The notes under the pieces are model-generated. The model saw nothing but the letters and a program-made list of their open reading frames with translations, made no database searches and was not told the origin of the DNA. 64,000 bases of DNA from CAVZLD01 sp964522605 (GTDB lineage: Bacteria > Planctomycetota > Planctomycetia > Pirellulales > Pirellulaceae), in NCBI GenBank assembly GCA_964522605.1, contig CAZFWV010000001.1, positions 1 through 64,000 of the forward strand, given 5' to 3'. The translations under genes and the position numbers were made by a program. Of the stretch, positions 17,230 through 27,076 are shown one piece after another. Position 1 is the stretch's first letter. Each line of letters starts with the position of its first letter.

Positions 17230-20200
17230 ATGGGATCATGCTCGTTGAAATTCTCCTGGATCTCTCGCGCTAGTCTGGGCTCATGGATCGTCAACCGACG
17301 GCGGAAGCGGACCAAGTCGACTCGCGCGCGTCACTCTTCGATCGGGGAACAACTCGAACCACGCACCCTTCTGGCAGCGCAACTCGTCGCACATTGGACC
17401 GCTGCCACACTGGATGAGGGCACGCCGATCGACCAGATCACGCAGAACTGGCTCGATCAAATCGCCCAAATCCCCGCTCAACCCGCCGGTGCCCCGAGCC
17501 TGATACCCGGCGCCTTGAATGGTCATGCGATTGTCCGCTTCGATGCGTCCGATCAGGTAGACCTATTCCGCGTCGCCGCCGACGACAGCCCCCTTTCGGG
17601 AGCAGAAGATTTTTCGGTGGCCGTCGTGTTCGCGACGGATGCCACGATCTTGAACGGCACTGCCACCGATTGGTATTTCAATTCCGGAATCGTCGATGCG
17701 AACAGCCTCGGCCTACTCGAGGACTGGGGCATTTCGATGACCCAGGACGGTCGCGTGGGCGCTGGGATTGGCAAACCCGCACGAACCCTTTACTCCGATG
17801 CCCAGGGACTGAATGACGGATTAGCCCATGTCGCTGTACTAACTCGCGCGGAAGGAACCATCCGACTCTACGTCGATGGCGTTGTTGTCGAGCGAAAGGA
17901 TGCGAGCCTTCTTCCTCGTGCGGCGCGCGATGTCAAGATTGGTGCGGGAGGTCTGCCGTTCACCGGCGATCTGGCCGAAATCCGTTTCTACGACGGACAA
18001 CTGGAGACAAATGAAGTCGTCACATTGACCGACTCCCTGCTGGATCGCTATCTGAACCAGCTACCGGTGACGATCGACGATCAGTACCGCATGGCCGAAG
18101 ACGAAATCCTGACCGTATCCGCCGCCCTGGGCCCGCTGAGCAATGACTGGGATCCGGAGCAGGCGGAGCTTACGGCTCAACTCGTGCTGCCACCGACTCA
18201 GGGCGTTCTGGAATTCAATCGAGACGGATCCTTCGTCTATCGACCGGACAAGGACTTCTTTGGTATCGACGAATTCACCTATTCGGCCGATGACGGCTCC
18301 GCTTCCAATATCGCTACGGTGACGATCGAGGTCGTGAATCGGCCCGATATCCCACGGGCACTTCCGGATGGCTACCTGGGAGCGATCGACCAACCGTTGA
18401 CGATCCCCAGTTCCGAGGGCCTGCTGATCAACGACCGGAACCCCGATCAGGGCACACTGACCGCCCGACTGGTGACCAATACCTCCTTCGGAAACGTTGA
18501 GCTGCAGCTCGACGGCGGATTCACTTATGTGCCCAATCCTGGGTTCACCGGACGGGATTCCTTCGCCTACCAGGTTGACGATGGCTGGTCCACGAGCGCA
18601 CCGGTCTTTGTGGAACTGGGAATTCAACGGCATACGGTCATCATCAATGAACTGATGGCCTCGAACCTGGAAACACTGATCGACGACGACGGGGACAGCT
18701 CGGACTGGATTGAACTCTTCAATTACGGCAACCAGACCGTCGACCTCGAGGGATTGTACCTGACCGATCAGCTTGACGATCCAGCTCGTTGGCGGTTTCC
18801 CAAGCTGCAAATTGGCCCGGGCGAGTACCTGGTCCTCTTCGCATCCGGAAAAGATCGCTGTTCGTCGGCAGCCACATGCCACACGAACTTTCGCCTGGAT
18901 TCCGGGGGGGAGTTCTTGGCGCTGGTCGATCCGGATGGTCAAACATTCGCCAGCTCCCTGCCAACATCCTTTTCACTTCAGCTGCGTGATCGTTCGTTCG
19001 GTCTGCCGGCGTTGGGTACTCCGGCCGACGGACCGCAGGGTCTGCAGTTCACCTACCTGGCGGAACCGACGCCTGGCAAAGCCAATTCTGGTTGGGCGAA
19101 CGACTTGGGACCTCTCGTGACGCAAATCACCCATCACCCCCCGGTCCCTCGGGTGGACGAAGACGTGATGATCACCGCCCAGATTGATGAGGTATTTGAT
19201 TCAGTCTCTTCCGTGTCACTTCACTACCGATTGATGTACGGAGCGGAACACACGGTTCGCATGTATGACGACGGTACACACGGCGACCTGATTAAGGACG
19301 ACGGACAATATACGGTGATCTTGCCGGCATCCGTCTTGCAGGAAGCTTGGTTGGCCGACGGATCCGGCGGAGAACAACTAGCGGGCAAGATGTTACGGTA
19401 CGCCGTGACGACGACCGATATCGAGGGCCGCTCGTTGCGTACGCCCGAATCAAACACCTCCGGTGGGAATCTGGCCAGACCGGAGTACTTCGGAACTGTG
19501 TTTGGCGATCCAGATTTGGCGGGCGGATTACCCGTGCTTCACTGGTTCGTTCCCGATCCCCAGTGGCATCGGACTTCAACGGGCAACAATACGACGTGGA
19601 CGTCGGCATCCGTGTTCTTCCATGGGCAGTTCTACGACAATCTTCAGGTCCGCGTGCGGGGTATCACAACGGTCGACTGGCGCAAGCCGAAATTGAAGTT
19701 CGAGTTCAATCCGGGAGATCCGTTCTTCTACTCGTCAGATCAGCTTCCGGTGGATGAATTCAACCTGCAGTCCCATTTTCTGGAGAAGGGCGCCACTTCC
19801 TACATGGGCGAGAACCTGGCGTTTGCCTTTCTACAAGACATTGGCGTGCCGGCACCCCACACGATGCACCTCCAGGTGCAGCAGAACGGACAGTTCTATT
19901 CTCTTGCCTCGTTTGTCGAGCAGATCGACGAGACGTTTCTGCAGCGGTTTGGCCTGGATGACGACAATCCCATGTACAAGGCCAATTCCCTGGCCGCTCG
20001 TTCGACCCTCGCGCCGAATCCCTCCCCGGCTGACTATCAGAAAGTCATTGGCCCACTTCGATCATATGACGATCTACGAGAGTTTACTGCGGGCATCAAC
20101 GGTTTGATCCCAGACATCGATCGCTCGACGTACCTATTCGATCATGTGAACCTGCCTCAGGTCATCAACAACATGGCAGGCAATACGGTCCTGACGAATC

Positions 20201-22638
20201 ATGATCGCCTGACGAAGAACTACTACATGTATTTTGACCAATCTGGCTCGGGGGAGTGGAGTCAATTCCCCTGGGACATGGACCAGGCCTTTGCGAAGCG
20301 AACCGACGCGAATTTCTCCAGCGTGCTCTACGGCGATAGCGAGCACCCGCAGGCCACCGGTCAACCGATCTACCAAAACCACTTGCTGGACGCGATCCTG
20401 GATACTCCACTGACGCGCCAGATGTATCTCCGTCGCCTGCGAACCCTGTTGGATGATTACCTGGTCGCGGGCTACTTCGAAGACTGGATTGCTCAAACGG
20501 CTCCTCGAATTGCCGATCTTGCAGCCCGCGACCACGCGCGATGGGGCGCTGGCGAGCTCGACGCCGGAATTGCTCGGCTCACGCATAACCTATCGTTCCG
20601 GCGGGAACAGTTGTTGGCGGATCCTCTCATTCCGCCCAGCAATCGAGCCAATCAAGCGACCACGCTCATTGGTCCCAACGCACCGGTTCGAGTGCGCGTA
20701 CCAACGCCTGAAGGAGACAACAGGGATTGGTACCTGTCCGGCGTGGAACTCGACGACTCGCCTCGCGCAGGATGGCGTGTCGGAACATCCGGGGTTGGAT
20801 ATGAGAGAGGCACCGGATACGAGCCGTACCTGGGCCAATTGTTCGTTGATGAGAGTCATCAGACCCCCTGGTCACTCCTTGACGACCTCGATCCCGATGG
20901 CGACGGCGTGGGCCTCTCGGCCGCGGTCTACACACGTTTTCATTTCTCCGTTGAAGATCCTTCGGCGTTCGATCAACTCGAGCTTCAATTGCGCTACGAT
21001 GATGCTTTCGTGGCCTACTTGAACGGGGTCGAGGTGGCACGCGCCAATTTTGTCGGCTTGCCCCGATGGGACAGAACGGCGAGTGCGGGGAACCATGAAG
21101 CGTCCGAGGAATTCGAGCTGTTCGATCTTTCGTCCGCTCTTCATCCCGGCGGCGCCGAATTGACGGCTGGTGACAACATTCTGTCGATCGTCGCGATCAA
21201 CACGCAGCTGAACAGTCCAGATCTGCTGGTCCAGCCGGTTCTGGTCGGTCGCGCGGCAATCGCACCCGAGTTCCAGATCGCATTCGGCCACGTTGAGAGC
21301 AGCCCGTCCAGCGAAAACCCGGACGAGGAGTTTCTTGAGATTCGGAATCTCGAGGACGTGGCGGTCGATTTGTCGGGCTGGCGACTGAATGGAGCCGTAG
21401 AGTACGCGTTTCCGGCCGGCACAGTGTTGCCCGCCGGAAGTTCACTCTATCTTTCCCCCGATGTGAACGCATTTCGCAGCCGCCGCACGGGGCCGTCGGG
21501 TGGCCAAGGACTCTATGTTCAGGGGCCCTACAGCGGACGACTGCAACATGCGATCGAGCCGATCCGACTGATTGACGACTGGAACAAGGAAGTCGCGCAG
21601 CTGACAGTGGACACACCGCCCAGTCCGCTGCAACAGTATCTGCGGGTATCGGAGCTTCATTACAACCCGAGCGGCAGCGAGGACGCCACCGAGTTCGTCG
21701 AACTCTGGAACACGAGTCACGGACCGGATGCGGTCACGCTGAACCTGACTGGCGTAACTTTCGCGGACGGACCAAGCGACCCGTTTGTCATTCCCTCAGG
21801 CACCGAATTGCCCCCTGGGGGGTTTCTGGTCATCGCCAAGAATCCCTCGAGCATTCGTCAGGCGTATCCAGACATCCCCGCGACACAGATCGTGGGGCCG
21901 TTTGCCGGATCGTTGTCTAACGGTGGCGAGACAATTCAAATCCATGACGCCGCGGGCCGCGTTCTGATTCAATTCACGTACGACGATGAGTCCCCGTGGC
22001 CAACGGCAGCCGATGGCGATGGTTACTCACTAGAGATCCTGGGTGAACTGGCCGACGCTAACAACCCCGAAAACTGGAACGCCAGCCACCAAATCGGCGG
22101 TACGCCCGGTCGCCCTCGGGCTCGGGAACTGCCGGGCGATGTGGACCAAAACGGCTCACTGAACGCCGACGATATCGACTTCTTGGCACGGCAGATTCGG
22201 CGAGCAAACACGGCACCCGAATTCGATCTGACGGGTGATCTTCGAGTTGATCACGAAGACCTGGAGATGTTGGTCAAAGACCTTCTTCGCGTACCGTACG
22301 GTGACGCGAATCTGGACGGACGATTTGATTCCGCTGATCTCGTTCAGGTACTCCAACAGGGCGAGTACGAAGACGCTCAGACGGAAAACTCCGGCTGGTC
22401 CGCCGGCGACTGGAACGGCGATGGCGAATTCAATACGGCGGATTTGATCCTAGTGCTGCAATTGGGTCAATACTCGACTGATTCGGTTCCAGTGCCTCGA
22501 GCCGTCCAACAGGGACATCACCCCGTCGAATTTCCTGTTGACTTTTCCGACCGCAGCCCAAATCGGCAGGACCTGACAGGCACCCGACCACCCCAGAGCG
22601 GCCATCTTCGGCTGGGAGTCGGCCGAAAGTCCGGGTAG
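17230..22638 (+). CDS. large secreted LEPR protein: lamin-tail domains, CotH kinase domain, dockerin
   Basis: 1802 residues from the ATG at 17230. Export motif QLEPRTLLAA (41-50) follows a basic N-region. Then, approximately: a LamG-like jelly roll (50-300), two cadherin-like/tandem Ig repeats (305-465), a lamin-tail domain (467-623, INELMASN and WIELFN), and a beta domain (640-760). A CotH kinase-like domain (770-1055) reads LKFEFN, GENLAFAFLQDIG and FPWDMDQAF. Next are a beta domain with LQLRYDDAFVAYLNGVEVA, two more lamin-tail domains (1350-1620) and dockerin-like calcium loops (1634-1747, DVDQNGSLNADDIDFL and GDANLDGRFDSADLVQVL). It is extracellular. CotH kinases phosphorylate spore-coat and other secreted proteins, so an extracellular kinase activity is possible. 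It starts about 20 bp after the PEP-CTERM gene. Confidence 0.87.
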   Translation: MGSCSLKFSWISRASLGSWIVNRRRKRTKSTRARHSSIGEQLEPRTLLAAQLVAHWTAATLDEGTPIDQITQNWLDQIAQIPAQPAGAPSLIPGALNGHAIVRFDASDQVDLFRVAADDSPLSGAEDFSVAVVFATDATILNGTATDWYFNSGIVDANSLGLLEDWGISMTQDGRVGAGIGKPARTLYSDAQGLNDGLAHVAVLTRAEGTIRLYVDGVVVERKDASLLPRAARDVKIGAGGLPFTGDLAEIRFYDGQLETNEVVTLTDSLLDRYLNQLPVTIDDQYRMAEDEILTVSAALGPLSNDWDPEQAELTAQLVLPPTQGVLEFNRDGSFVYRPDKDFFGIDEFTYSADDGSASNIATVTIEVVNRPDIPRALPDGYLGAIDQPLTIPSSEGLLINDRNPDQGTLTARLVTNTSFGNVELQLDGGFTYVPNPGFTGRDSFAYQVDDGWSTSAPVFVELGIQRHTVIINELMASNLETLIDDDGDSSDWIELFNYGNQTVDLEGLYLTDQLDDPARWRFPKLQIGPGEYLVLFASGKDRCSSAATCHTNFRLDSGGEFLALVDPDGQTFASSLPTSFSLQLRDRSFGLPALGTPADGPQGLQFTYLAEPTPGKANSGWANDLGPLVTQITHHPPVPRVDEDVMITAQIDEVFDSVSSVSLHYRLMYGAEHTVRMYDDGTHGDLIKDDGQYTVILPASVLQEAWLADGSGGEQLAGKMLRYAVTTTDIEGRSLRTPESNTSGGNLARPEYFGTVFGDPDLAGGLPVLHWFVPDPQWHRTSTGNNTTWTSASVFFHGQFYDNLQVRVRGITTVDWRKPKLKFEFNPGDPFFYSSDQLPVDEFNLQSHFLEKGATSYMGENLAFAFLQDIGVPAPHTMHLQVQQNGQFYSLASFVEQIDETFLQRFGLDDDNPMYKANSLAARSTLAPNPSPADYQKVIGPLRSYDDLREFTAGINGLIPDIDRSTYLFDHVNLPQVINNMAGNTVLTNHDRLTKNYYMYFDQSGSGEWSQFPWDMDQAFAKRTDANFSSVLYGDSEHPQATGQPIYQNHLLDAILDTPLTRQMYLRRLRTLLDDYLVAGYFEDWIAQTAPRIADLAARDHARWGAGELDAGIARLTHNLSFRREQLLADPLIPPSNRANQATTLIGPNAPVRVRVPTPEGDNRDWYLSGVELDDSPRAGWRVGTSGVGYERGTGYEPYLGQLFVDESHQTPWSLLDDLDPDGDGVGLSAAVYTRFHFSVEDPSAFDQLELQLRYDDAFVAYLNGVEVARANFVGLPRWDRTASAGNHEASEEFELFDLSSALHPGGAELTAGDNILSIVAINTQLNSPDLLVQPVLVGRAAIAPEFQIAFGHVESSPSSENPDEEFLEIRNLEDVAVDLSGWRLNGAVEYAFPAGTVLPAGSSLYLSPDVNAFRSRRTGPSGGQGLYVQGPYSGRLQHAIEPIRLIDDWNKEVAQLTVDTPPSPLQQYLRVSELHYNPSGSEDATEFVELWNTSHGPDAVTLNLTGVTFADGPSDPFVIPSGTELPPGGFLVIAKNPSSIRQAYPDIPATQIVGPFAGSLSNGGETIQIHDAAGRVLIQFTYDDESPWPTAADGDGYSLEILGELADANNPENWNASHQIGGTPGRPRARELPGDVDQNGSLNADDIDFLARQIRRANTAPEFDLTGDLRVDHEDLEMLVKDLLRVPYGDANLDGRFDSADLVQVLQQGEYEDAQTENSGWSAGDWNGDGEFNTADLILVLQLGQYSTDSVPVPRAVQQGHHPVEFPVDFSDRSPNRQDLTGTRPPQSGHLRLGVGRKSG

Positions 22639-22672
22639 AATCCCGGTATCCCCCTCGAGTCAGGAGTTTCGC

Positions 22673-24208
22673 ATGCCCGATCGTTCGTGGATCTGGTCCC
22701 GCAGCCCATGTCGTCTCGTGTTGACACTGATCGTGACGGGATGGGCACTGACGTGGAGTCTGAGCAGCTTCGGAGCGACTCCATTTCCCAACAAACCCAT
22801 TAAAGTGATCGTCTACACGGGACCTGGGGGCCTGCTGGACACGACCGCCCGCAAGTTCGCCGATGTCGCGAAGACGTACACCGACGCAACCTTCGTGATT
22901 GAAAACAAACCGGGGGCTGGCGGAATCGTCGCCATCGAAAAGGTACTCCAGATGCCGGCCGACGGGTACACGCTGTACGCCTGTACCAAGTCCAATATCG
23001 CCAAGGTAGTTTCGGCCAATCGATCAGCCTACCTCGACGAACTCCATTGGGCCGGTCTGTTGATCAAGGATCCGGAGTGCATCATCACCCGGAAAGGCGG
23101 AGCGATGAACGACTGGCAGTCGCTCCTGGCCGATGCCCGTCAGCGAACTCGACCGCAAATCTGGCTGGGGCCCGCGACAGGCGGACAAGATCACGTCTTT
23201 GCAATGAAGACTTGGGATCAATTTGGCATCACGGCAACGTGGATTCCCTTCAGTAGCGGCGGTGAAGCGCTCGTTGCTCTGCTCGGGGATCAAGGGCTCG
23301 CTTATGTCGGAAATCCTCGTGATGCGGTGGGAAATCCGAACCTGCAAGTGATTGTCGTCTCGAACGCGCGCCGCCTGCCTCGGTTTTCCGAGACACCCGT
23401 TTTTAGTGAGCTGGGAGCACCGAATCTGGACAATGAGTACATGTGGCGTGGTTTCGCATTGAAGCAAGGTTGCCCACCGGAGGTTCTGGCCTGGTACAAC
23501 GAATTGTTCATCCGAATTACTGCCGACGATCGTTGGCGTTCGTTCTGGGAAGATGAAGGTATGGAAGTCGTCTACGAGGACGAAAGAATATTCTCGGAGG
23601 TCATCAAACAGGATTCGCAAGACTTTGAACACTATCTGCGGCGGCTGGAACTGATTCAACCCCGGCTCCCGTCAACCACCATGTGGGCTTGGTTCCTGCC
23701 TCTGCTGACTGCAATTCTGGGTGCGGCTCTGACGTGGACTCGAATCAACGCAGGAAAGGTCCGTCAGCCAGGCCAGTTGATTGTTCCGGCGGTGATTCTG
23801 GTGATCGCAATGTTCTGCTTTGCTCGGACACTCAGTTTCCCGCGTGTCACGGGGCTTGGGGCTGCTGCGGTTCCTCAGTTGTGGATCGCTCTGCTGACGC
23901 CGCTGTGCATTTACGCCTTTCTGACGGCTTCTCCCGGCGCAATCGAAGTGCGGCGAGACGCGTGGCGGACGGATCTGGTCTGGGGATTCATTGGTCTGCT
24001 CGTCCTGTATTGGATCGGAACCTATTATCTGGGTTACTACCTGAGTTCCGCCGTTTTCCTGATCGCGGCCATGTATCTGTTGGGAGTGCACAATCGGCAG
24101 ACGGCTGTGTTGGTGACGGCTGCCTGGTTAGCTTTTGCCTACTTGGCCTTCGGCCGGTTGCTGTACGTGCCGTTACCCGTGGGACGGCTATTCGAAAGAT
24201 TGTTCTGA
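22673..24208 (+). CDS. TctC-TctB fusion: tripartite tricarboxylate transporter receptor joined to small membrane subunit
   Basis: 511 residues, with AGGAG at 22662-22666 fixing the start. An N-terminal hydrophobic signal (RLVLTLIVTGWALTWSL) is followed by a complete TctC-type periplasmic receptor (about 45-330). Its signatures are FPNKPIKVIVYTGPGG, ENKPGAGG, ADGYTLYACT and PQIWLGPATGGQDH. From residue about 340 the protein becomes membrane-embedded with about five hydrophobic spans and matches the TctB layout (FARTLSFPRVTGLGAAAVPQ, VFLIAAMYLLGV). TctC and TctB are usually separate proteins; here the receptor is tethered to the channel. It transports an organic carboxylate driven by an ion gradient, substrate unknown. 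The TctA gene follows after 37 bp. Confidence 0.85.
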   Translation: MPDRSWIWSRSPCRLVLTLIVTGWALTWSLSSFGATPFPNKPIKVIVYTGPGGLLDTTARKFADVAKTYTDATFVIENKPGAGGIVAIEKVLQMPADGYTLYACTKSNIAKVVSANRSAYLDELHWAGLLIKDPECIITRKGGAMNDWQSLLADARQRTRPQIWLGPATGGQDHVFAMKTWDQFGITATWIPFSSGGEALVALLGDQGLAYVGNPRDAVGNPNLQVIVVSNARRLPRFSETPVFSELGAPNLDNEYMWRGFALKQGCPPEVLAWYNELFIRITADDRWRSFWEDEGMEVVYEDERIFSEVIKQDSQDFEHYLRRLELIQPRLPSTTMWAWFLPLLTAILGAALTWTRINAGKVRQPGQLIVPAVILVIAMFCFARTLSFPRVTGLGAAAVPQLWIALLTPLCIYAFLTASPGAIEVRRDAWRTDLVWGFIGLLVLYWIGTYYLGYYLSSAVFLIAAMYLLGVHNRQTAVLVTAAWLAFAYLAFGRLLYVPLPVGRLFERLF

Positions 24209-24245
24209 ATCGGTCCTTGCGAGGTCCTTGCTTGCGGAATGACGT

Positions 24246-25742
24246 ATGGACTTGCTACAGAATCTACTGAACGGATTCGAGTTTGTAATCGGCATCATGC
24301 CGCTACTGACAATTATCGTTGGAGTCAGTGTAGGCATTCTGATCGGCGCGATGCCCGGCCTGTCGCCTTCGATGGGTGTTGCGCTGCTCGTTCCCTTTAC
24401 CTATGCAATGTCTCCCACGCTGGCCATGATCCTGCTGACGGCAGTCTATCTGGCCGCCGACTATGGAGGCTCGATCACAGCCGTCACAATCAACGCTCCG
24501 GGAACTCCCGCCTCGGCCGTCACTGCGATTGATGGATACCCGTTGACCAAGGCGGGACGACCCGGTGTTGGGCTTGGCGTGTCACTGGTCGCATCCACGG
24601 TTGGAGGTTTGGTCGGCACATTGATTCTGATTTTCTGCTCTGTTCCGCTAGCTCGCCTGGCTCTTTCTTTCCATCCCGCTGATTATTTCGCACTGGCGAT
24701 CTTCGGCCTGAGCAGCGTGGCGTCGATCGGCGGTCGTCGCTGGGTCAAGGCCCTGATTGCAGCGCTGCTGGGCCTGTTGATCAACACGATCGGCGTCGAT
24801 CCGATTTCAGGAGTAAGTCGTTTTACCTTTGGGATTCCCCAATTGTATGACGGTTTTTCACTAATCCCGGCTCTGATCGGACTGTTCGCGATCAGTGAGG
24901 TCTTTGTGCAGATTCAGGAACAGAATCTTACAGCAGTGCGCATCGATGAAGCCGAGTCGGGCTGGCCCAGTTTTCACGACTACTGGCGATTGAAGTTCGG
25001 GATCTTGCGCTCCTCGATTATCGGGACAATCATCGGGATCTTCCCAGGCGCCGGCGCCACGATTGCGTCCTTCGTCTCTTACGACGTGGCGAAGCGTTTC
25101 AGTCATCAACCGGAGCTGTTCGGGCACGGAAGTCCCGAAGGCGTCGCGGCGGCGGAGGCGGCGAACAGCAGTTCGGTCGGCGGGGCGCTCGTCCCATTGC
25201 TCACTCTCGGAATTCCGGGGAGTGCCTCGACGGCGGTTCTGATCGGTGCCTTAATGATCCACGACGTCGTTCCAGGCCCGAGATTATTCGAGGATCGTCC
25301 GGACATCGTCTACGGGTTGTTTGCCAGCCTGCTGCTGGCCAATCTGGTGATGCTGCTGCTTGGCCTGTTCGGCAGCCGCCTGTGGGTTGCCGTCACCGTC
25401 GTCCCCAAGCCGTTACTCTATCCAATCATTTTGGCTGCGGCCGTTGTGGGCAGCTTCGCGGTCCGCTACTCGATGTTTGACGTCGCGTCCTGTCTCGGTT
25501 TTGGCTGCCTCGGATGGATTCTCCGACGAAACGACTACCCGATCGTGCCCATCGTGTTGGGAATGGTGTTGGGCGGTGTCGTGGAAGAAAACTACCGCCA
25601 GGCCGTACTGATGGATGGCTACAGCATTTTCTTTCGCAAAGGGATTTGCTTGAGTATCCTGATTCTGTCCGCGTTGTCGCTGCTGATTCCCGTTCTGCGG
25701 CAAACAAGGGCGAACCGAACACGACGAGGCGATTCGCCATGA
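24246..25742 (+). CDS. tctA: tripartite tricarboxylate transporter large membrane subunit TctA
   Basis: 498 residues, the usual TctA length, with roughly twelve hydrophobic spans. Family blocks seen are GAMPGLSPSMGVALLVPFTY, YGGSITAVTINAPGTPASA, IPGSASTAVLIGALM and FPGAGATIASFVSYD. These duplicated glycine/proline-rich hairpins form the substrate and ion pathway in the inner membrane. It works with the TctC-TctB fusion encoded just upstream. Its stop codon overlaps the next start (ATGA at 25739-25742), pointing to translational coupling. Confidence 0.93.
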   Translation: MDLLQNLLNGFEFVIGIMPLLTIIVGVSVGILIGAMPGLSPSMGVALLVPFTYAMSPTLAMILLTAVYLAADYGGSITAVTINAPGTPASAVTAIDGYPLTKAGRPGVGLGVSLVASTVGGLVGTLILIFCSVPLARLALSFHPADYFALAIFGLSSVASIGGRRWVKALIAALLGLLINTIGVDPISGVSRFTFGIPQLYDGFSLIPALIGLFAISEVFVQIQEQNLTAVRIDEAESGWPSFHDYWRLKFGILRSSIIGTIIGIFPGAGATIASFVSYDVAKRFSHQPELFGHGSPEGVAAAEAANSSSVGGALVPLLTLGIPGSASTAVLIGALMIHDVVPGPRLFEDRPDIVYGLFASLLLANLVMLLLGLFGSRLWVAVTVVPKPLLYPIILAAAVVGSFAVRYSMFDVASCLGFGCLGWILRRNDYPIVPIVLGMVLGGVVEENYRQAVLMDGYSIFFRKGICLSILILSALSLLIPVLRQTRANRTRRGDSP

Positions 25743-27064
25743 TGAACCGAATCTCGGTGCTGCTCCTATTCCGCGCACTCATCTTCCTTTCGATTTGCTG
25801 CGAAATTTCCCACGGCCAAACGGGAGAGATTGGCTACAGTTTCTACGATGAGGACTCAGGCGGTCTGGCCGTGGTTCAGGTAGACCCGCAGGACGGTCAG
25901 ATTGAAACCAACCGCGTGCTCCTCGATTCCAGTGACTGTCGCGAACCCTTAAAGGTCCGCCGATCGGCTGACGGCACAACGCTGATCTTGACAAACATGC
26001 AGAAGAAAGGACCGCATCTTTACCTGGTCGATCGGCTCGATCAAAAAACTCCGCAGCCCGTAGAACTCCTGTCCATCCCGGACGACGTGGGGATTGCGGG
26101 AAACCTGGCGGTCGTGACAGGAGAAGATGATTTTCTGGCGGTTGTGGATGTTGCTCGCGGTGAGATTCATTCGCAGTGGGATGTCAGCAAGACATTCGAG
26201 CCTCCCGCGAACGCACCGGAAGATGTTTTCATCACGGAGGACCGTCAATACGCCGTCGTTTCCTTTCAAAAGGACAGCGAGAAAGGAAAGAAGAAGGGAA
26301 ACCGACTGGCTGTGTACCAACTGCCCCGGATGGAGCGCCTTGTTGATTTGCCCCTGGAACGCTCGCGCCCCGATCTCCACATCCGCGGCAATCTCAAAGA
26401 ACAGGGCCCCGGACCTGAGGTGATCTACGTTTCGACGGCAACCGACACGTTGTTGGTCACACTCGATCTCTACGGAGCGGTTGGGCTGACCGATTGGTCC
26501 AGTGTCCGACAGAACCGTTCCTTGCGGTGGAAGCTATTAAGTACGTCACCCGAGGGCCGCTGGGGCACGGCCTTTCCGGATCGGGGCTGCCCCTTGCAAC
26601 TCGGATCCGAGGAGTACTTCCTCGTCTGCAACGCCGGTGAAGAAGGTGGCGCCGCCTTGATTCACCTCAAACGACGCGAGGTCGTCTGGCTTGGGGAAAC
26701 GCCACCCGGCCTGGAGACTCCGGTTTTCTTCCCGGCGCTGCGAAAGGCCTATTCTGTCTGTTCGGGCAAGACAAAACGGCGCATGCGGACTGACGTCGAG
26801 AAAACATTCCATCCCGGCCAGTCACTTTACGTGTTTGACTTCAGCTCCAAGGCCGCCGTTGAAGACAATTCCGTTCCATCGCAGACCGTCAATGCGTATA
26901 CCTTTCAGATCGCGATGGCCAGCGACGATCCACCGCTTCTCTTGCTCGCGGTCGGTTCCACGCCGGACTATGCCGATCGGTTACTCACCTACGATCCAAT
27001 GAAGGGACAAATTCTGGATGATCAGCCGGCGGCCGGTCGCATCGGCCGTCTGGAAGGAAAGTAG
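25739..27064 (+). CDS. secreted propeller-like protein of unknown function
   Basis: 441 residues from ATG 25739, overlapping the tctA stop by 4 bases; a second ATG three bases on is equally possible. A signal peptide is visible (SVLLLFRALIFLSICCEISHGQ). The rest reads as repeated beta strands of the WD/YVTN type (FYDEDSGGLAVVQVDPQDG, EDDFLAVVDVARGEI, VFITEDRQYAVVSF), so a beta propeller is likely, but no catalytic motif is recognised. The coupling to tctA suggests the protein is made in step with the transporter, perhaps as an extra periplasmic ligand-binding component. That role is inference. Confidence 0.8.
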   Translation: MMNRISVLLLFRALIFLSICCEISHGQTGEIGYSFYDEDSGGLAVVQVDPQDGQIETNRVLLDSSDCREPLKVRRSADGTTLILTNMQKKGPHLYLVDRLDQKTPQPVELLSIPDDVGIAGNLAVVTGEDDFLAVVDVARGEIHSQWDVSKTFEPPANAPEDVFITEDRQYAVVSFQKDSEKGKKKGNRLAVYQLPRMERLVDLPLERSRPDLHIRGNLKEQGPGPEVIYVSTATDTLLVTLDLYGAVGLTDWSSVRQNRSLRWKLLSTSPEGRWGTAFPDRGCPLQLGSEEYFLVCNAGEEGGAALIHLKRREVVWLGETPPGLETPVFFPALRKAYSVCSGKTKRRMRTDVEKTFHPGQSLYVFDFSSKAAVEDNSVPSQTVNAYTFQIAMASDDPPLLLLAVGSTPDYADRLLTYDPMKGQILDDQPAAGRIGRLEGK

Positions 27065-27076
27065 CGGCGGTTTACC

